Shown here: piece after piece, positions 58,718-64,000 of the stretch | Numbering within the stretch: position 1 is the stretch's first letter | Layout of the letters: every line of letters starts with the position of its first letter | Source: Porogramme epimiltina | Lineage: Eukaryota; Basidiomycota; Agaricomycetes; Polyporales; Polyporaceae | NCBI GenBank assembly: GCA_900155495.1 | Contig: FTLJ01000574.1 | Coordinates: 1-64,000, forward strand | DNA length: 64,000 nucleotides | Direction of reading: 5' to 3' | Translations under genes and position numbers: made by a program | The notes under the pieces: generated by a model | Databases searched by the model: none | What the model was told of the DNA's origin: nothing | The model's input: the letters and a program-made list of their open reading frames with translations, nothing else

Positions 58718-61700
58718 CTACTGGCTCTCCGCTATAAGATACAGAAATCAGCGCGTGCTTAGACGAGACGGCAGCAAATGACGTACCTTCGGGAGCAGCA
58801 GGCTTTTCCTCAGCCTCAGCTTCGGCGACCGGCTTCTCCGTCTCTGCGGTACCGTTCTCGTGCTTCTCCTCAGCCGCAGACTCGGCTGCCACCTCTGTGG
58901 ACTCGGGCGCGGACTCGGGCGCTGCGACCTCAACAGCCGCCTCCTCGTGCGCAGGAGCTATAGCACGAGAAACGCCATCAGCTGAGCACGTCAACATAAG
59001 CGCAGGGTGCGATCGGCGGCGTACCTTGATCTTCCGTTGCGGCCACCACGGGCACTTCCGTGCCCTCTGGCGTCGCAGGAGCAGCAGGCTCTTCAGCGCC
59101 GGCAGCGGGAACCGGCTCAGGCTCCTCAACCGGGATCGCAGCAGCCTCCTCGGCAGCGGGCGCAGAAGGCGCCTCAACGACCGGGGCAGCCGCCTCTTCA
59201 ACGGCCTCAGGAGCGGGAGCGGCGGGCTCCTCAGCGACGGGCGCGGGCTCCTCAACAGGCGCAGGCTCTTCGACCACAGGCGCGGGTGCGGGCTCTTCCG
59301 CAGCAAGCGAGGGCTCCTCTGCGACAGGCGCAACGGCGGGCTCCTCGACGGCAGCAGCCTCGACAACAGCAGAAGCGGCTGTCTCTTCAGCTGCCGACGC
59401 GACAGGCTCTTCGGTTGCGACGGGCTCTTCGGGAATGGCAGGTTCCTCGACGGCCACAGCTTCCTCAGGCGCAGCCACGACGGGCTCCTCTGCTGGGGCG
59501 GGAGCTTCAGGTTCGGCCACAATGACAGGCTCAGCCTCCTCGACTGCCCAAAAATCAGCACTGCTATACACACGCGGGAGTGGGAAATACAACGACATAC
59601 CAGCAGGGGCGCTGTCGACGATGGGTTCCTCCGGCGCTGCGACGACCTCTTCGACGACGGGCGCGGGCGCGGGGGGCTCCTCTGCCGCAGGCTCAGGCTC
59701 CGGCGCGGCAACCTCCTCCACAACGGGCTCGGGCTCAGGCTCAGGGGCGACCGCAGTCTCCACAACGGGCTCGGGCGCAGCGGGCTCTTCGACGGCGGGT
59801 TCAGGCTCGGGGGCCGAAGTTTCTTCGACTGCGGGCGCGGGTTCGGGCGCCGCAGCCTCCTCGACGACTTCAGGTTCCGGCACGGGCGCCGCAACCTCCT
59901 CGACAACTGCCTCAGGCTCGGCCTCCTTCGCCTCTTCGACGACAGGCTCGGGAGCAGGAGCTTCCTCGACGGCGGGCTCGGGCGCAGCAGCCTCTTCGAC
60001 CACGGCGACAACCTCTTCTACGGTGGGAGGTTTAGGTGTAGCCTCTGCGACTGGCTCTGGTGTGGCCTCTACGAGGGGCTCTGGTGTGGCCTCGGCAACA
60101 GGTTCTCGGGTTGCCTCGGGCTCGGGCTCGGCAACAGCCTCAGCGGGAGCAGGAGCAGACTCGGGCTCAGGCTCAGCGACGGCGGCCTCTTCAACAACGA
60201 CCTCTTCGACTGCGGGGGCAACCTCTTCAACAATGGGCGCAGGCTCGGGCTCGGCCGCGGGGGTGGGTTCGACAATCGCGGGCTCCTCCGTGGCGATCTC
60301 TTCTTGTACGGCAAGCGTCTCTTCGACGGCTGGAGCGGCCTGTTCTTCCACAGGGGCGGGCGCGGGTGCCTCTTCGGCGGCCGGCGCGGGAACTTCGACG
60401 ACGACAGGTGCGGGAACCTCGACGACGGGCGCAGGAGCAGCCTCTTCAACAACGGGTACGGGCTCAGGGGCGGCCTCTTCGACGACAGGCGCGGGGATAG
60501 AGACTTCCTCGACGACAGGTGCGGGAGCAGGGGCTTCTTCCACGACGGGAGAAGGTGCAACAGCCTCCTCAACGACGGCCTCCTCTACGACAGGCGCGGG
60601 CGCCTCGACGACGGGTTCAGGCTCTGGCACCACTTGAAGAACTTCAGGCTCGGGAGCCGCGACCGCGGGCGAATCCTCGACGGGCGACGCCTCACGGACG
60701 ATCTCGTCGACCTTGTGTGCGACCTCCGCAATCGCAGCGGGCTCGCTCGTGCTCAGCGCAACCTCAGGGCCGGGGGTCTCGCCCGTGAGCACTACGGACT
60801 CGGGTGCCGGCGGGAGCGCCTTCTCCTCTGCGACAGCCACCTCGTCCGCGGGGACAGAGGCAGGCTCTGCAGGGACGTCCACGACGGCCTTGTCCTCGGG
60901 CGCGCCATCGTCCGCCTTGAGCGCCTCTATCGCGACGGCGCCGCCTGCAACGGCAGCGGCGGCGACAACAGCGCCGACCACGGGCACGGCGGGGAAGTCG
61001 TCCGCCTTGGGCGTCAGCGGCGAGAGCGCGTCGCCCACGGAAGGGGACGCAGCTTCCGCGGCGGGTGCGGACGTGTCGACCGTGGGCTTCGCCGCCTCCG
61101 TCTTCGCCTCCTTGGGCGGCTCGTCGGCCTTGGCGGGGACGGGCGGGGCGGCGGCGGGGACGGTAGGGGCAGCGGCAGCGGCGTCCGCCTTCTTCGGCTC
61201 CTCCTTCTCCTCGACCTCGGGCAGGATTTCGCCCATCTCGCCGACGCGGAGGCCCTTGCCTGCCTTCTTGCGCGCAGATTTAGCCTCGGACTTCGCGGTG
61301 GACTTCGCGGTCGCCCCGGTGATAGTCTGGCTCGCCGACGAGAAGAACGTGAGACGCTTCTTCGCGTTGAAAGTGAGGCTCTTGCGGCCCGACATCTCCG
61401 AGCGCACGGACGGCTTCGGGGACGCGGCGCGGCGCGTGGCCGCAGTCGGCGAGGCGGCCTCTTCGACGATGGGGGCGGGCGGGGGCGGAGGTGGGACGAA
61501 GCGTTGCTCGAGGACGAGCCAGGCTACGGGCTTGCCGTCGATCTCGGCCCCGGGTATCGTCTTGAGCTGCGCGACGACAAAGTTGGGCCACTCTGCCGAG
61601 ATGGGGTCCACGAGGGTGTCCGTCCAGAAGTCGATGAACGCCTCGTCCAGCTTCACCAAGCTTGCGACGGTGGACTTCGATTTGGGCGGCTTGGGCGCGA

Positions 61701-63623
61701 CAATCTGAGAGGCGCGAATCGCAGATTCCGGGTTCGGGCTGTCCACAGACGAGCGGCGGGGTGAAGACCTGCGCCGCCTGCTCGTCTTGCGCTCAACAGG
61801 GGTAGGTGGTTTGGTCACTTCGACGTCCTTATCCAAGAGCGTCTTCGCGAAATCCGTGCCGAGTGAGCTCTCACCGAATCCAGTGGACGAGAAGTCCATC
61901 CAATCCTTTGGCGATGACGGCGTGACCGGAGACGTGACTGGGGTGGGCTTAACGCTGCCATTGGCGCCATTGGTGGCGGGTGCCTTTCCGTTGCCGTTTG
62001 CCCGCGGTGTTTCCGTCTCCTTCGCGGAAGCATGTCTCCTGTGTGGTTGAGGAAGGCGGATAGTAGGCACTGCGGGTTCAGGACCTTCGGCGTCCACCGG
62101 CACGAAGGAAAGGAAACGCGTCGTTTCGTCGGCGAATACTCTCGACAGCGAAGGGAAGCTGTCGACGGTGCTGAGAACAGGGTCGGGCTCGTCGGATGTG
62201 AGAGCAGCCTTCCGAACAGCCTCCCATATGCTCTGGTATTGCGTGTCTGTAAGCGCGATGTCGGATTTGAGGGCGTCCGTGATGAGACGAAGAGGATGCG
62301 GCTTGGGTTTCGCGGCCTTCGTATCCGGAAGTTCAGTCTCGACGCGGACGAAGAGTGCGTCATAGCGGCGTGTAGAGAAGCGGGGACGGGGGAGGAGATC
62401 GCCGTCAGTCGTAGCACCTTTGCCTTGGTAAGGATAGCTCTTGGTGAGCTCCGCGAGCCGCACTGGCATCTTCTCGCGCACCATTTCGTCCCTGAACCCT
62501 CGTTTATACGTTTCCAAAACAAGATGAGACTGCCAACATACCTGACGTAGGCCAAAAATAGGTGCTCCAGTATCCTTCCCGCGCGTTCCCAGCGAGCATA
62601 GAACGAGGTCCAGTCGTCATCATCTTGGCTCCGCTTGGCGGAGAGTAGCCAGAGGCCGAAAAGCTTGGAAAGCTTGCTGCCAGAGATACCGTTGTTCTCA
62701 GAATGAGAGGCAAGGGAGGAAACGATGTCCAGGGTGGCCACAAGGAGTTGGTGATGCGAGGGAGGAAGTTGCGGGACCAACGCGTCGCTGAACGCGTTTA
62801 AAGGGTAGGACTTCGTGCGCTCCGCCTCGACGAATGCCTGGTACCATTTCCATGGGTCTGAATCGCGTCCAAACGAATCGCCTTCCAAACGAAGATGTCG
62901 AAGAGCCCAACGGAGGACTGCGGCAACGTCGTGAGGGGACCGGGTGTACTCCAGCTCGGAGGTGAAGTTGGCTGCGGCCGAGGTAGGAGAAGGAGAGAGT
63001 GTAGTAATAGGGCTTTTGGGAGCCAACGATAGTATGAATAGCGAGATCAGTCTGCGCTGCACCTCAGGAGAGGCGGAATACCAGAAAGGGTGCATGACTC
63101 CGAGTGTCTCCAGGCCTGTACACCGTCAATGAGAGGGATGCACCCGGTGAAAGGCTGAGAAACACGTACCCCCATGGTTGACGATGGCAGAAGAGCAAGC
63201 CTTGACCAGCAAAAGAGCCTCGAGAGGACTCAATCGCTTCGCACCGATCACGTCGTCTGGGAGGGTTGCAATGTCGTTCGGATCAGCTTCAAACACCACA
63301 CCGAGCGCACGGGACCGCTGCTCCTTGGGTACAGGAAGGTTGAGTGTGAGGTGGGGGGCGTCCGACACGGTTTTACGCGTGTCGGGAGGAGGGGATGTAG
63401 GCCGAGACTTGGTCTTGAAGAGCGAGAACCCAGTGTCCTTCTCCTTCTCCCTCCCGCGCTCATTTAGCTGCTGTGCAGACTCCGAGAAGTGCGTTGCTGA
63501 AGGGGATACCGTTGGTGAGACAGCCTCGAACTTGCCCTCGAGCAACGACGGAGAGGAGTGACGTTTGTTGGATGCATCCTTGTCCTTCTTGCGCGGGAAC
63601 ACCTTGGAGAGAAAGGCGGCCAT
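58718..63623 (-). CDS. Msb1/Mug8-domain morphogenesis-type protein with long Ala/Pro/Val/Glu repeat tail
   Basis: Six exons (63623-63170, 63115-62542, 62491-59601, 59543-59025, 58957-58787, 58731-58718) encode 1540 residues; all phases agree. The N-terminal part after a basic Ser-rich leader (MAAFLSKVFPRKKDK) reads LSPLEALLLVKACSSAIVNH, then GLETLGVMHPFWYSASPEVQ and RRLISLFIL. It continues to about residue 440 with SGSKLSKLFGLWLLS and a WxxFYARWERAGRILEHLFLAY block, resembling the fungal Msb1/Mug8 domain (polarity and Rho-pathway proteins). Residues about 770-1540 are low-complexity, with many imperfect VEE-A-PEP and PVVEE-type repeats, probably disordered. The 57-nt intron at 59600-59544 is a multiple of three without stops, so it may be skipped or kept. 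Confidence 0.78.
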
Positions 63624-64000
63624 GAGGTGCGTCGTGCAGCCGATGGACCTAACGTCCGTCGCTGTGAAAGACGACGAGGAGGATGACGAGGGAGACGACG
63701 AGGGAGACGACAAGGAAGACGGCAAGATCGACAAGTCGAAACAGACCGACTTCTCTACCAAGTATTTCAGAATTGGGGTTAGGGTTTCCCTATTTGCTTA
63801 CGCCCGCCCCTCCTCACCATGGCTATTCCGGGCCTCCACCTACTCGGGACCCCCATGATGAATAACTGAGCGTAAGTAGGGCAGACTTCTCCTCCGTTCC
63901 GCTCTCCGAATGTGGCTTAATATCAGCGCGACTCCTCAAGGATCGTTCATCTTATCGCCCCTCACCCGACCTCGCGCTGGCAACGTGTTCGTTTATTTGC
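63624..64000. other. Upstream region of the Msb1-type gene and window end
   Basis: No gene is seen. Near 63670-63740 the sequence is a run of GACGAGGA-like repeats (Ser-rich if read on the minus strand), upstream of the chosen start. Confidence 0.4.

Noticed and set aside
58440..60011. A 523-codon minus-strand frame rich in Arg/Ser/Pro
   Set aside because: Mostly another frame of the same repeat. Only its part around 58787-58957 is real, as exon 5 of the Msb1-type gene.
58897..61764. A 955-codon open frame on the plus strand, and another of 525 codons at 59060-60637
   Set aside because: Both lie antisense to the repeat tail of the Msb1-type gene. They arise from the codon bias of the GC-rich repeat and have only low-complexity Gly/Arg/Leu or Ser/Ala sequence.
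1..64000. tRNA or rRNA genes, CRISPR arrays, bacterial-type operons
   Set aside because: No tRNA-like cloverleaf arms, rRNA core sequence or regular spacer repeats were seen by eye, and the intron-rich genes exclude a bacterial source.

Overview
This window looks like nuclear DNA of a basidiomycete fungus, most likely an Agaricomycete (perhaps Polyporales). The reasons are GC-rich coding sequence, many GT-AG introns of about 50-65 nt, and families typical of that group: F-box and BTB expansions, a GH71 alpha-1,3-glucanase, a COQ8 kinase and an Msb1/Mug8-type protein. All gene models were built by hand from splice signals and reading-frame continuity; no database search was possible.

Region 1 (1-22.4 kb) is a decayed tandem segmental array. 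The unit is an F-box gene on the minus strand plus, on its upstream side, a 5' fragment of a glycogen phosphorylase gene on the plus strand. Five F-box copies (2.0-3.6, 7.3-8.9, 12.0-13.6, 17.3-18.9 and 20.1-21.6 kb) keep one four-exon structure, with a 27-nt first exon and a short hidden last exon. Six phosphorylase fragments at four loci are all broken; those that reach furthest stop near the same point. A PIF/Harbinger-like MITE (14058-14908, TAA duplication) interrupts the third spacer, and sister spacers show the empty site. A second, Tc1/mariner-like MITE (22485-23081, TA duplication) marks the right edge.

Region 2 (23.3-30.2 kb) holds four tandem copies of an unrecognised three-exon gene. 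Three are intact. The fourth lost exon 1, has a premature stop, and carries a piece of the neighbouring F-box gene in place of its 5' end.

Region 3 (30.9-43.2 kb) has an F-box gene, two related BTB genes on opposite strands, and between them a secreted GH71 glucanase and the mitochondrial kinase COQ8. Region 4 (44.8-53.8 kb) holds four more intact F-box-like genes and one pseudogene. These four and the 31-kb gene are very different overall, but share a last exon entered by a phase-0 intron and carrying a PxLxx[LI]xWxPxW motif.

Region 5 (54.3-63.6 kb) carries two related single-pass membrane proteins with Ser/Thr-rich tails and a large Msb1/Mug8-type protein with a long Ala/Pro/Val/Glu-rich tail. 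F-box proteins are normally substrate receptors of SCF ubiquitin ligases and BTB proteins often serve Cul3 ligases, so the window is unusually rich in candidate ubiquitin-ligase adaptors, next to ordinary housekeeping genes.
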